Assembly (NCBI RefSeq): GCF_008801475.1
Contig: NZ_VZPP01000010.1
Span: forward strand, 186,001 to 250,000
Reading direction: 5' to 3'
DNA length: 64,000 nt
From: Pseudomonas moorei
GTDB taxonomy: Bacteria; Pseudomonadota; Gammaproteobacteria; Pseudomonadales; Pseudomonadaceae
In this document: one piece after another, positions 9,366 through 17,735 of the stretch
Layout of the letters: the number at the start of each line of letters is the position of its first letter
How positions within the stretch are numbered: the stretch's first letter is position 1
Notes under the pieces: generated by a model
What the model was told of the DNA's origin: nothing
The model's database searches: none
What the model saw: the letters and a program-made list of their open reading frames with translations, nothing else
Made by a program: the position numbers and the translations under genes

Positions 9366-11549
9366 TCACTTGCCGCGATTGAGACGCCGCAGATGGCCGA
9401 TCACCGACTCAAGGGCCCGATCAAACAATAGGGTGTCATCGAGTGTGCGCACCGAACCCTGGCGAAACTCCAGAGCCAGGCTCGTGCGACTGCGCTCCAG
9501 TACCTTCATGCCGGTACGGTTGATGAAGATGAATTGGCCGGTGCCCTCAATGATCGCCGCCAGTTTGCAACGCAGGGTGTTTTCCGGATCCTCCTGGAAT
9601 TCGACCCAACAGCCCGGACGCAACTGATCGACCTGACGCAATCCTGCATCGCCCACCGGCAACCGTACCGAATTGCCTTCCACAGGGCCTTCATCGGCGC
9701 TCGGCAAAACGATTTTTTCCCGCACTTCGATCAACAGCGGCGTGCCGGCAGGCGAGCCCGGCAGATGCTCGAACGACTGCACATGCAGGTTTTGCAGCTC
9801 ACTGAAAAATTCGCTGGTGGCGAACGGGTCGAATGCCGAACCGCTCAAACCTTCGCGCAAGGCCTTGAGCAAACCCGGTACCAACGCCAACAGTTGAGTA
9901 CGGGCGTCGGGCTCGTCATGGCGCTGGACGCTCCAGATCAGTTGCTCCATGGTTTGCACATCGGCGTGCCACTGTGCGGACTGATCGCCCTGTTTGAGGC
10001 AGGTCAACAGCAAGACTTTGCTCCAGGCATCCCGGACAAACGCAAACACCGTTTTCGGTAATACCTTGCCCAGTAAAGCCTGATTCAACACTTGCTCGAC
10101 ACATTGACGGGCCAACACGGTTCTGACGCGACCTTCTTCGGCGTCACGGATACGCTGTTCCAACAATTCGCTGCGCCGACGTTCATCACAGGTGAATGTC
10201 AGGAAATCGGCCAGCAATTCAGAGAATATCGCCGGATCGTCCCTAAACTCGCTCAACAGACGCTGCACCACCTGCTCGATCCGCACGTACAGGCTGTCAC
10301 GTTCATGGTCATCGCTCTCGCCCCAACCCAGCGCCGCGTTGGCGATTTCGTTGAGCAGACGCCGGGCCGGATGGCTGCCGCGGCTGAAGAAACTCTTGTC
10401 GAGCACCGCTACTTTCACCATCGGGATCTGCAGACGGCCCATCATTGCCTTGAGCGAGACGGGCAAATTACGGTCGTCGAGCATGCATTCGAACAACATG
10501 AGGGTCAGATTGATCGCGTCCTCATCGGCCACACCGACGACACGCGACTTGCCGCTTTTGACGCTGCTGCGCGACACCAACTGTTCCAAGCGGGTGCGCA
10601 GATCGAAGTCGTCGTCAGCGCCTGGCGTTGGCACAGATTGCTGCAGGTGCGAGAGCAGACGCAGCAGGTCGCGGCTGGAGATCGGCTGCGCCAGGGTATT
10701 GGCTTCGAGGTTCGGGGTCATGCTGCCGCGGACGTGGGACAGCAGTTCCTGCAAAGCAGCGAATACTTGCGGCACGCTGTCGTATTCGCCTGGCACTTCG
10801 CCGGACTCAAGGGCGACACCAACGGTCGCCTGATCCGCGAAACGACACGTCGGGGCAGGCTTGAGATCAGGCAGCACGCCGGCGGCGATCAAGAGTTGGT
10901 TGGCTTGCCCGTAGAGCTGTTCGGCACCACTGAGCACGTAGCGATCGAACAACTTGAGTATGATCAGCTTGACCTTGATTTCCACCCCCAGGTTGCGCGC
11001 GGCCTGCAGGAAAAACGCGCAGAGCATCGTCGGCCCCATGGGGTTGTGCTGCTCGATCAGCGTTCGGCCCAGCAACGTACTGAGGCGCGCGGTGAGTTGA
11101 TCGAGGGCGAATCCGTCGCGATTGAACACCTTGTTGACCATCGACTCCACCGCCACATGACGCTCAAGCTCGTCATGCGGCACCGCAGCAGGGGAGTCAA
11201 CCGGCAATGCCCTATTCATGAAGGTATGAGTGGCGTCGTAACGGGCAAGACCGATGAATGCCTCGAAAAACTGTTCGAAAAAAAACCGCTCGATACTTTT
11301 GCGCTTGAGGCGCAAGTCGCGCATCGCCTGAAAGAAAATGTTCTGCTCGCCGTCGGTGCGAGCGCGGTCGGCCATTTCGAAAAGCGTGTCGTCGGCGTTA
11401 TCGAACAGCGCCTGCACACCCTGCCGGAGTTGTTGCGTGGCCTTGTCGCGAACCTGAAGCAGGATCACAGGCAAGCGGGCGAGCGGCGAAGGTGTCGCCT
11501 GATCGGTAGTCGCCTTGCGCAAAGGCACTACATTCCCGTCTTTGAGCAT
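9366..11549 (-). CDS. DUF1631 domain-containing protein
   Basis: A 727-residue predicted cytoplasmic protein, acidic and largely helical, with no signal peptide or membrane segment. It matches the DUF1631 family, sometimes mislabelled thymidine phosphorylase, found between ampD and nadC in Pseudomonas. The C-terminal 110 residues (GCWVEFQEDPE, then FINRTGMKVLERS) look like a separate small beta-rich module, reminiscent of PilZ-type folds but lacking a clear RxxxR motif. Start is ATG 11549 with AGGAGG upstream. Function is unknown. Confidence 0.8.
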   Translation of the reverse strand: MLKDGNVVPLRKATTDQATPSPLARLPVILLQVRDKATQQLRQGVQALFDNADDTLFEMADRARTDGEQNIFFQAMRDLRLKRKSIERFFFEQFFEAFIGLARYDATHTFMNRALPVDSPAAVPHDELERHVAVESMVNKVFNRDGFALDQLTARLSTLLGRTLIEQHNPMGPTMLCAFFLQAARNLGVEIKVKLIILKLFDRYVLSGAEQLYGQANQLLIAAGVLPDLKPAPTCRFADQATVGVALESGEVPGEYDSVPQVFAALQELLSHVRGSMTPNLEANTLAQPISSRDLLRLLSHLQQSVPTPGADDDFDLRTRLEQLVSRSSVKSGKSRVVGVADEDAINLTLMLFECMLDDRNLPVSLKAMMGRLQIPMVKVAVLDKSFFSRGSHPARRLLNEIANAALGWGESDDHERDSLYVRIEQVVQRLLSEFRDDPAIFSELLADFLTFTCDERRRSELLEQRIRDAEEGRVRTVLARQCVEQVLNQALLGKVLPKTVFAFVRDAWSKVLLLTCLKQGDQSAQWHADVQTMEQLIWSVQRHDEPDARTQLLALVPGLLKALREGLSGSAFDPFATSEFFSELQNLHVQSFEHLPGSPAGTPLLIEVREKIVLPSADEGPVEGNSVRLPVGDAGLRQVDQLRPGCWVEFQEDPENTLRCKLAAIIEGTGQFIFINRTGMKVLERSRTSLALEFRQGSVRTLDDTLLFDRALESVIGHLRRLNRGK

Positions 11550-11737
11550 CCGGCCTCCTGAAAATCCTGTTCGTCAAAGTCATGACGTCAAATACAAGGC
11601 GAATTATCTTGTAAAAGATAGCGCTTGCGCCAGAGGACTCTTCAGCTTCTGCGCAAATAGCCCCTCCCTTGAAGACAGGCAGGCCTTGGGAATCGACCAA
11701 ATGCAGGCATCTGAGCGATGGCGACAGCTCGGATGCC

Positions 11738-11767
11738 TTGGGTTGCCTCGCACCATGGCCCTATAAT
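11738..11767 (+). promoter_or_regulatory. Sigma-70 promoter of nadC
   Basis: A perfect TATAAT -10 box at 11762-11767 with TTGGGT 18 bp upstream at 11738-11743. It lies 28 bases before the nadC ATG, leaving room for the GGAG ribosome site. Confidence 0.65.
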
Positions 11768-11794
11768 CGGGCCACTTTGTTTGTGGAGTCCGTT

Positions 11795-12643
11795 ATGCCG
11801 AATCTACGTCTCGCCGATTTGACCGCCGAAATCGAAGCCAACGTGCGCCGCGCGTTACTCGAAGACATCGGCAGCGGCGACATCACCGCACAGTTGATCC
11901 CGGCCGAACGCCTGGCCAAAGCCACCATCATTACCCGCGACGCCGCCGTTATCAGTGGCACCGCCTGGGTCGATGCCGTATTTCGCCAATTGGACCCACG
12001 GGTTGCGGTGCACTGGCAAGTTGCCGATGGCGAGCGGGTCAACCCCAATCAGGCGTTGTTCCACCTCGAAGGCCCCGCACGCTCGTTGCTGACTGGTGAA
12101 CGCAGTGCCTTGAACTTCCTGCAACTGCTGTCCGGCGTGGCTACTCGCGCGCAATATCTGGCGGACTTTGTCGCCCAGACCCAGGTCAAGCTGCTCGACA
12201 CTCGCAAAACCCTGCCGGGCCTGCGTCTCGCGCAAAAGTACGCGGTGACCTGTGGCGGTTGTCACAATCACCGCATCGGCTTGTATGACGCCTTCCTGAT
12301 CAAGGAAAACCATATCGCCGCTTGCGGAGGTATCCCGCAAGCCATCGCCGCCGCGCACAAAATCGCCCCGGGCAAACCGGTCGAAATCGAAGTGGAAAGC
12401 CTGGATGAGCTGAAAGAGGCTTTGGCGGCCGGTGCCGACATCATCATGCTTGATGAGCTGAGCCTGGATGACATGCGCGAAGCCGTACGTTTGAACGCTG
12501 GCAAGGCAAAACTGGAAGCCAGTGGTGGCATCAACGAAAGCACGTTGCTGCCCATCGCTGAAACTGGCGTGGATTACATTTCGATTGGTGCAATGACCAA
12601 GGATGTGAAGGCTGTCGATCTGTCGATGCGTCTGAGTCTCTGA
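11795..12643 (+). CDS. nadC: Quinolinate phosphoribosyltransferase (decarboxylating)
   Basis: A 282-residue enzyme that makes nicotinate mononucleotide from quinolinate and PRPP in de novo NAD synthesis. Signature motifs are LDTRKTLPGLR (PRPP/quinolinate binding), GGCHNHRIGLYD and LIKENH in the middle, and a C-terminal SGGI. The start is ATG 11795 (MPNLRLADLT), preceded by GGAG; a longer frame upstream passes through the promoter and is not used. It stands alone, divergent from the DUF1631 gene. Confidence 0.96.
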   Translation: MPNLRLADLTAEIEANVRRALLEDIGSGDITAQLIPAERLAKATIITRDAAVISGTAWVDAVFRQLDPRVAVHWQVADGERVNPNQALFHLEGPARSLLTGERSALNFLQLLSGVATRAQYLADFVAQTQVKLLDTRKTLPGLRLAQKYAVTCGGCHNHRIGLYDAFLIKENHIAACGGIPQAIAAAHKIAPGKPVEIEVESLDELKEALAAGADIIMLDELSLDDMREAVRLNAGKAKLEASGGINESTLLPIAETGVDYISIGAMTKDVKAVDLSMRLSL

Positions 12644-12662
12644 TCAGACGCAATGAAAAACT

Positions 12663-12688
12663 GCAGGAGCGAGCTTGCTCGCTCCTGC
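12663..12688. repeat. REP-like palindrome after nadC
   Basis: A perfect 12-bp inverted repeat (GCAGGAGCGAGC, two-base loop TT). The core GGAGCGAGCTTGCTCGC is typical of Pseudomonas REP elements. It lies between the convergent genes nadC and the DUF6388 gene and may also end transcription, though no T-run follows. Confidence 0.7.
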
Positions 12689-12705
12689 ACCTGGCGGGCG
12701 CTTTT

Positions 12706-13011
12706 TCAGACCACCAGATTATTCATCTCGCAGTACTCTTCCCACTCGACGCCCAACACTTCAGCCGCCTCCTTGTGCAGAGCCAGGCGCGCGGCCTCGT
12801 ACTCTTCCGGGCTCGATGTGTACTTGAGCGTCAATTCCCACGGCTGCAGGCCCTGGGCTTCAGCCTCATCCTCGAAGGCCCACTGGATCTGGTCTTTCTG
12901 ATCGTCGGCTGGCAAGTCCTTGATCTCTTCGGCTAGCTGGGGCGAATCCAGCAAATACTTCTTGAGTGCCTCTTCGTGCCGGGCTTCCTGGCTCAATTCT
13001 TTAACGGTCAT
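12706..13011 (-). CDS. DUF6388-like small acidic protein
   Basis: A 101-residue, strongly acidic soluble protein (many Glu/Asp, a helical pattern). It resembles the small DUF6388 proteins found in pseudomonads; function is unknown. I take the ATG at 13011 (MTVKELSQ) because the residues upstream in the longer frame are not family-like. It is convergent with nadC and stands alone. Confidence 0.65.
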   Translation of the reverse strand: MTVKELSQEARHEEALKKYLLDSPQLAEEIKDLPADDQKDQIQWAFEDEAEAQGLQPWELTLKYTSSPEEYEAARLALHKEAAEVLGVEWEEYCEMNNLVV

Positions 13012-13349
13012 GGTGTTCTCGCTGATCTGGGGAATGGAAGATGGATCTGGATCATCAAGGATCTCTCTGACGCAAATAACCGTGTTCAACCCGGTTTGTC
13101 TGGCCTTCAGAACCATTCGGGATCATCTGAAAACTGCAGGGCCAAGCTCATGCAGGTTCCGAATATAGGATGTTTATCAGACGATTTACACGACTCTTTA
13201 CATCAATCCACAAATAAACCGCCCTCACCTTCAGTCTCGCCCACGGACATACCGGCAGCTGTTCCAGCAAAAGCGCCGACAGCAACGCAAGGGACGAACT
13301 AAAAAGTACGATCGAGGATTTGAGCAGAAAGGCGAAACAACAGGGGGGA
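13012..13349. other. Intergenic stretch without a gene
   Basis: About 340 bp between the DUF6388 gene and tRNA-Thr. It should hold the promoter of the DUF6388 gene. I see no conserved frame, tRNA, strong hairpin or repeat here. Confidence 0.6.
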
Positions 13350-13425
13350 TGGTGCCCGAGACAGGAATCGAACCTGCGACCTTCGCGTTACGAGTGCGCT
13401 GCTCTACCGACTGAGCTACACGGGC
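13350..13425 (-). tRNA. tRNA-Thr (anticodon CGT)
   Basis: A 76-nt cloverleaf with encoded CCA. The anticodon loop CTCGTAA gives CGU (reads ACG). D-arm (GCTC/GAGC) and T-arm (GCAGG TTCGATT CCTGT) are intact. Pairing is imperfect elsewhere: U6-U67 in the acceptor stem, and G27-A43 plus A31-C39 in the anticodon stem. Confidence 0.88.
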
Positions 13426-13493
13426 GGTGCGCTAAACCTAGCATCGCCAAGGCATACCGGCAACTTTAGCCAATGCATCGATTGTTTACAGGC

Positions 13494-13532
13494 AAAAAAA
13501 GACCCCGTCGTTTTCACGGCGGGGTCTTTTTT
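13494..13532 (-). terminator. Terminator of pnp
   Basis: GACCCCGTCG pairs with CGGCGGGGTC (one G-U on one strand), flanked by seven A and six T residues. It is a strong Rho-independent terminator just after the pnp stop, active in either direction. Confidence 0.9.
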
Positions 13533-13564
13533 ACAACGTTGAAGCGGTCAGGCTGGAGAGCGGA

Positions 13565-15670
13565 TTAAACGCCCGAAGCCTTGGCAGCTGCCACGTCTTT
13601 GATGGACAGCTTGATACGGCCGCGGTTATCCACGTCCAGTACCAGTACTTCCACTTCCTGACCTTCCTTGAGGATGTCGGTCACTTTCTCAACGCGAGCA
13701 TCGCTCAGCATGGAGATGTGAACCAGGCCGTCCTTGCCAGGCAGGATGTTGACGAATGCGCCGAAGTCGACGATGCGCTCAACCTTACCGATGTAGATCT
13801 TGCCGATCTCGGCTTCTGCGGTGATACCCAGAACGCGCTGACGTGCCGCTTCAGCTGCTTCCTTGGTTTCGCCGAAGATCTTGATCGAGCCATCGTCTTC
13901 GATATCGATCGAAGCTTTGGTCTCCTCGCAGATCGCACGAATGGTCGCGCCGCCTTTACCGATGACATCACGGATTTTGTCGGTGTCGATCTTCATCGCG
14001 ATCATGGTCGGAGCGTTTTCCGACAGCTCGGTACGCGACTGGCCAATGATCTGGTTCATCTGGCCGAGAATGTTCAGGCGCGCTTCCAGGGCTTGGCCCA
14101 GAGCGATTTCCATGATCTCTTCGGTGATGCCCTTGATCTTGATGTCCATCTGCAGCGCGGTCACGCCTTTGGCGGTACCGGCTACTTTGAAGTCCATGTC
14201 GCCCAGGTGGTCTTCGTCACCCAGGATGTCGGTCAGGACGGCGAACTTCTCGCCTTCTTTAACCAGACCCATGGCGATACCGGCAACCGGCGCCTTCATC
14301 GGCACGCCGGCGTCCATCAGAGCGAGGGAGGCGCCGCAGACCGAAGCCATCGAGCTCGAACCGTTGGATTCGGTGATTTCCGATACGACCCGAATGGTGT
14401 ACGGGAACACGTCAGCGGCCGGCAGCATGGCCTGAACCGAACGACGGGCCAGACGGCCGTGACCGATTTCGCGGCGACCGGCACCACCCATGCGACCACA
14501 CTCGCCTACCGAGAACGGAGGGAAGTTGTAGTGCAGCATGAACGGGTCTTTTTTCTCGCCTTCGAGGGTGTCCAGCAGCTGTGCGTCACGGGCAGTACCC
14601 AGTGTTGCTACAACCAGAGCCTGGGTTTCGCCACGGGTGAACAGCGCCGAACCGTGAGTCTTCGGCAGTACGCCGACTTCGATGTTCAGCGGACGTACGG
14701 TGCGGGTGTCGCGGCCATCGATACGCGGTTTGCCGTTTACGATGTTTTCGCGAACGATGCGGTATTCGATTTCACCGAAAGCAGCTTTGACGTCGGCAGC
14801 GGAGGGCTGGCCTTCTTCGCCGGACAGCTTGGCAACGACCTGGTCCTTCAGCTCACCCAGGCGAGCGTAACGGTCGGCCTTGACGGTGATCGTGTAAGCC
14901 TGGGAGATCGCTTCGCCGAACTCGGAGCGGATAGCGCCCAGCAGTTCAGTGGCTTCGGCTTGCGGAGCCCAGGTCCAGGTTGGCTTGGCAGCTTCGGCAG
15001 CAAGCTCCTTGACGGCCTGGATAACGGCCTGGAATTCGTCGTGGGCAAACAGTACAGCGCCCAGCATCTGGTCTTCGGTCAGCTCTTTGGCTTCCGATTC
15101 AACCATCAGAACGGCTTCCGAAGTACCGGCAACGACCATGTCCAGGCTCGAAGCTTTCAGTTGTTCGTAAGTCGGGTTCAGCAGGTAGCCGGTGCTTTCG
15201 TGGAACGCAACGCGGGCAGCGCCGATCGGACCATCGAAAGGAATGCCGGAGATGGCCAGTGCGGCCGAGGTACCGATCATCGCAGCGATGTCCGGATCGG
15301 TCTTCTTGCTGGTGGAAACAACGGTGCAGACAACCTGCACTTCGTTCATGAAACCTTCTGGGAACAGCGGACGGATCGGACGGTCGATCAGTCGGGAAGT
15401 CAGGGTTTCTTTCTCGGAAGGACGGCCTTCACGCTTGAAGAAACCGCCAGGGATCTTACCGGCTGCGTAAGTCTTTTCCTGGTAGTGAACAGACAGAGGG
15501 AAGAAGCCCTTGCCTGGATCGGCTTGCTTGGCACCCACTACGGTCACCAATACGGTGACGTCGTCGTCAACGGTGACCAATACTGCGCCGGAGGCCTGAC
15601 GGGCGATACGGCCAGTCTCGAGGGTAACGGTCGACTGACCGAACTGGAATTTTTTGATTACCGGGTTCAC
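13565..15670 (-). CDS. pnp: Polynucleotide phosphorylase
   Basis: A 701-residue 3'-5' phosphorolytic exoribonuclease and degradosome component. It has two RNase PH domains (about 1-235 and 310-545) joined by a helical domain, then KH (GKGGATIRAI near 565) and S1 (KVERIVDFGAFVNILPG near 625) RNA-binding domains. The start is GTG 15670 with AGGA upstream. It lies downstream of rpsO in the usual rpsO-pnp order. The roughly 200 bp between them is where pnp mRNA is normally processed in other bacteria. Confidence 0.98.
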   Translation of the reverse strand: MNPVIKKFQFGQSTVTLETGRIARQASGAVLVTVDDDVTVLVTVVGAKQADPGKGFFPLSVHYQEKTYAAGKIPGGFFKREGRPSEKETLTSRLIDRPIRPLFPEGFMNEVQVVCTVVSTSKKTDPDIAAMIGTSAALAISGIPFDGPIGAARVAFHESTGYLLNPTYEQLKASSLDMVVAGTSEAVLMVESEAKELTEDQMLGAVLFAHDEFQAVIQAVKELAAEAAKPTWTWAPQAEATELLGAIRSEFGEAISQAYTITVKADRYARLGELKDQVVAKLSGEEGQPSAADVKAAFGEIEYRIVRENIVNGKPRIDGRDTRTVRPLNIEVGVLPKTHGSALFTRGETQALVVATLGTARDAQLLDTLEGEKKDPFMLHYNFPPFSVGECGRMGGAGRREIGHGRLARRSVQAMLPAADVFPYTIRVVSEITESNGSSSMASVCGASLALMDAGVPMKAPVAGIAMGLVKEGEKFAVLTDILGDEDHLGDMDFKVAGTAKGVTALQMDIKIKGITEEIMEIALGQALEARLNILGQMNQIIGQSRTELSENAPTMIAMKIDTDKIRDVIGKGGATIRAICEETKASIDIEDDGSIKIFGETKEAAEAARQRVLGITAEAEIGKIYIGKVERIVDFGAFVNILPGKDGLVHISMLSDARVEKVTDILKEGQEVEVLVLDVDNRGRIKLSIKDVAAAKASGV

Positions 15671-15866
15671 GGTGTCCTACCTTCTTTGTGGCTCTTGGGG
15701 GAACTGGTTTCTTGCGAAATTCTTGGGCAACGCCGGGAATCGGCCCGACTCGATTGTCCAGGGTAAAACGTGTATCCAGATAAAACTTGAGGCTGGGAGC
15801 CTGCCATGCGCCAACGGGAAACCCGCGGACGCACGACAGACAACCAACCTCTAGCGCAATCGCTTA

Positions 15867-16136
15867 TTAGCGACGCAGACCCAGGCGACCGATCAGAGCG
15901 CTGTAACGGCTCACGTCTTTGCCTTTCAGGTAGTCCAGCAGCTTACGACGCTGGTTTACCATGCGGATCAGACCACGACGGGAGTGGTGATCTTTACCGT
16001 TGGCCTTGAAGTGACCTTGCAGTTTGTTGATGTTGGCGGTCAGCAGTGCAACTTGCACTTCTGGCGAACCAGTGTCACCAACAGCTTGCTGGTAGTCAGC
16101 TACGATTTGGGCTTTTTCTTGAACGTCGAGAGCCAT
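15867..16136 (-). CDS. rpsO: 30S ribosomal protein S15
   Basis: An 89-residue primary 16S rRNA-binding protein, normal length, with the conserved LxxHxxxNxKDHHSRRGL-type segment (FKANGKDHHSRRGL). Start ATG 16136 has AAGGA upstream. It follows truB and precedes pnp. Two hairpins lie in its leader. Confidence 0.98.
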   Translation of the reverse strand: MALDVQEKAQIVADYQQAVGDTGSPEVQVALLTANINKLQGHFKANGKDHHSRRGLIRMVNQRRKLLDYLKGKDVSRYSALIGRLGLRR

Positions 16137-16155
16137 GAGGCAATCCTTTTATCAG

Positions 16156-16203
16156 GAAACTGTTTCAGAAAAACAGTTTCAACAGGCCAGGGACAAATCC
16201 CTG
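16156..16203 (-). promoter_or_regulatory. rpsO leader hairpins
   Basis: A 10-bp perfect stem (GAAACTGTTT, 5-nt loop, 16156-16180) and a 6-bp stem (CAGGGA/TCCCTG, 16188-16203) lie in tandem, ending about 20 nt before the rpsO start. No T-run follows, so I read them as mRNA structure rather than a terminator. They could take part in S15 autoregulation or mark processing after truB; this is inference. Confidence 0.5.
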
Positions 16204-16253
16204 TATCTAAAAATGAGTAGTGACCGTGCCTGTTGACAGCCACCCTCGTCCGG

Positions 16254-17171
16254 TCATTCTGACCGAATCAGTCGACGCGGCGCGATGCGCCCGTCTTCGC
16301 TCACTTCACCGATACCGATGAAGCGACCATTGTGATCCTGTACCCGGACCATACCGAATTTCGGTGCGTCCGGAGCTCGTACCGGCTGGCCGTTAAGCCA
16401 GTAGAACGAACTATGTTCCGAGAACTGCAACAGCGGCCAATCCAGCAGACCGCTGTCCGATGGCATCAGGAAGCGATCGACTGCTTCGTTGCCGCCTTCG
16501 GCATGTACCGCTTCCAGCTCTTCCAGGGTGACCGTCTGGGCCAGCGTGAAAGGCCCGGCCTGGGTACGTCGCAGTTCTGCAACGTAAGCGCCACAACCGA
16601 GTTGCTCACCGATATCCTCCACCAGGGTACGGATATAGGTGCCTTTGCTGCAATCCACTGCCAGCCGCGCAGTATCACCTTCGAAAGCCAGTAATTCCAA
16701 GCGCGTAATAGTAACAGAACGCGGTTCGCGCTCCACTACTTCGCCAGCACGAGCCAACTTGTACAGCGGCTGACCATCACGCTTGAGAGCCGAGTACATC
16801 GGCGGTATCTGACTGATTTGGCCACGAAAATTCGGCAACACCGCTTCGATATCGGAGCGACCAACGGTCACGGGACGCTCCTGCAAAACTTCGCCCTCGG
16901 CATCCGCCGTGGTCGTGGTTTTGCCCAGTTGCGCCAGGGTTTCGTAACCCTTGTCGGAATCGAGCAGGTATTGCGAGAACTTGGTGGCCTCACCGAAGCA
17001 CAACGGCAACACACCGGTGGCCAGCGGGTCGAGACTGCCGGTGTGTCCGGCTTTCTCAGCGTTGAGCAACCAGCGGACCTTCTGCAAGGCCGCGTTGGAG
17101 GTGAACCCCAGCGGCTTGTCGAGCAAGATGATACCGCTGACGTTACGACGGATACGTTTGACCTGAGCCAC
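16254..17171 (-). CDS. truB: tRNA pseudouridine-55 synthase
   Basis: A 305-residue enzyme that makes pseudouridine 55 in the T-loop of tRNA. The catalytic aspartate is in GHTGSLDPLATG, near residue 47, and the C-terminus has a PUA-like domain. The start is GTG 17171, three bases after the rbfA stop, so it is part of the rbfA-truB transcript. Confidence 0.97.
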   Translation of the reverse strand: MAQVKRIRRNVSGIILLDKPLGFTSNAALQKVRWLLNAEKAGHTGSLDPLATGVLPLCFGEATKFSQYLLDSDKGYETLAQLGKTTTTADAEGEVLQERPVTVGRSDIEAVLPNFRGQISQIPPMYSALKRDGQPLYKLARAGEVVEREPRSVTITRLELLAFEGDTARLAVDCSKGTYIRTLVEDIGEQLGCGAYVAELRRTQAGPFTLAQTVTLEELEAVHAEGGNEAVDRFLMPSDSGLLDWPLLQFSEHSSFYWLNGQPVRAPDAPKFGMVRVQDHNGRFIGIGEVSEDGRIAPRRLIRSE

Positions 17172-17174
17172 CGA

Positions 17175-17576
17175 TTACTCCTTGGTGTCTTCGGCTTCTG
17201 CCGCAACCGGATGCTGATTGTCTTCAGCCACTGCGCGCTCAATCAATGCCGACAGGTGCGCACCACGAACGACGCTTTCGTCGTAGTGGAAGTGCAACTG
17301 TGGGACGCTGCGCAGTTTCATCTCGCGAGCCAACTGCATGCGCAGAAAACCGGCGGCGGAGTTGAGCACCTTGATGCTCTGTGCGATGTCTTCGGCGCTG
17401 TCCTGCCCCATCACGGTGATGAAAATCTTGGCGTGACCGACGTCACGGCTGACTTCCACGGCGGTAATGGTGACCAGGCCGACGCGCGGGTCTTTGACTT
17501 CACGACGGATCAGTTGTGCCAGCTCGCGCTGCATCTGATCGCCGATACGTTGGGTACGGCTATATTCTTTTGCCAT
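17175..17576 (-). CDS. rbfA: Ribosome-binding factor A
   Basis: A 133-residue 30S maturation factor with a single KH-like fold; conserved elements are YSRTQRIGDQMQREL and DPRVGLVTITAVEVSRD. The acidic tail (AAEAEDTKE) is dispensable in relatives. It sits between infB and truB, the conserved order. Confidence 0.96.
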   Translation of the reverse strand: MAKEYSRTQRIGDQMQRELAQLIRREVKDPRVGLVTITAVEVSRDVGHAKIFITVMGQDSAEDIAQSIKVLNSAAGFLRMQLAREMKLRSVPQLHFHYDESVVRGAHLSALIERAVAEDNQHPVAAEAEDTKE

Positions 17577-17630
17577 GTCTTGTTACCTGTTACTGCCCCA
17601 CGGCGAAACCCGTGAGGTCTGAAAGCGGCA

Positions 17631-17664
17631 AACGCCCGGCCTGACAGAAGCCAGACCGGGCGTT
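17631..17664 (-). terminator. Hairpin between infB and rbfA
   Basis: A long interrupted stem (AACGCCCGG pairing with CCGGGCGTT, plus inner CTGGC/GTCAG) in the 159-bp gap after infB. Only a weak T-run follows, so it may attenuate or protect the mRNA 3' end rather than stop all transcription. Confidence 0.5.
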
Positions 17665-17735
17665 GCGTTTAGAGTCCGGGTGATGCGCCGTGCATTTGCA
17701 TGCGGCTGCCCATCACGGCTCTTGAAGTGCGCGAG

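Noticed and set aside
13718..15766. 682-codon frame on the plus strand
   Set aside because: Antisense to pnp, with biased composition produced by the complementary codon pattern.
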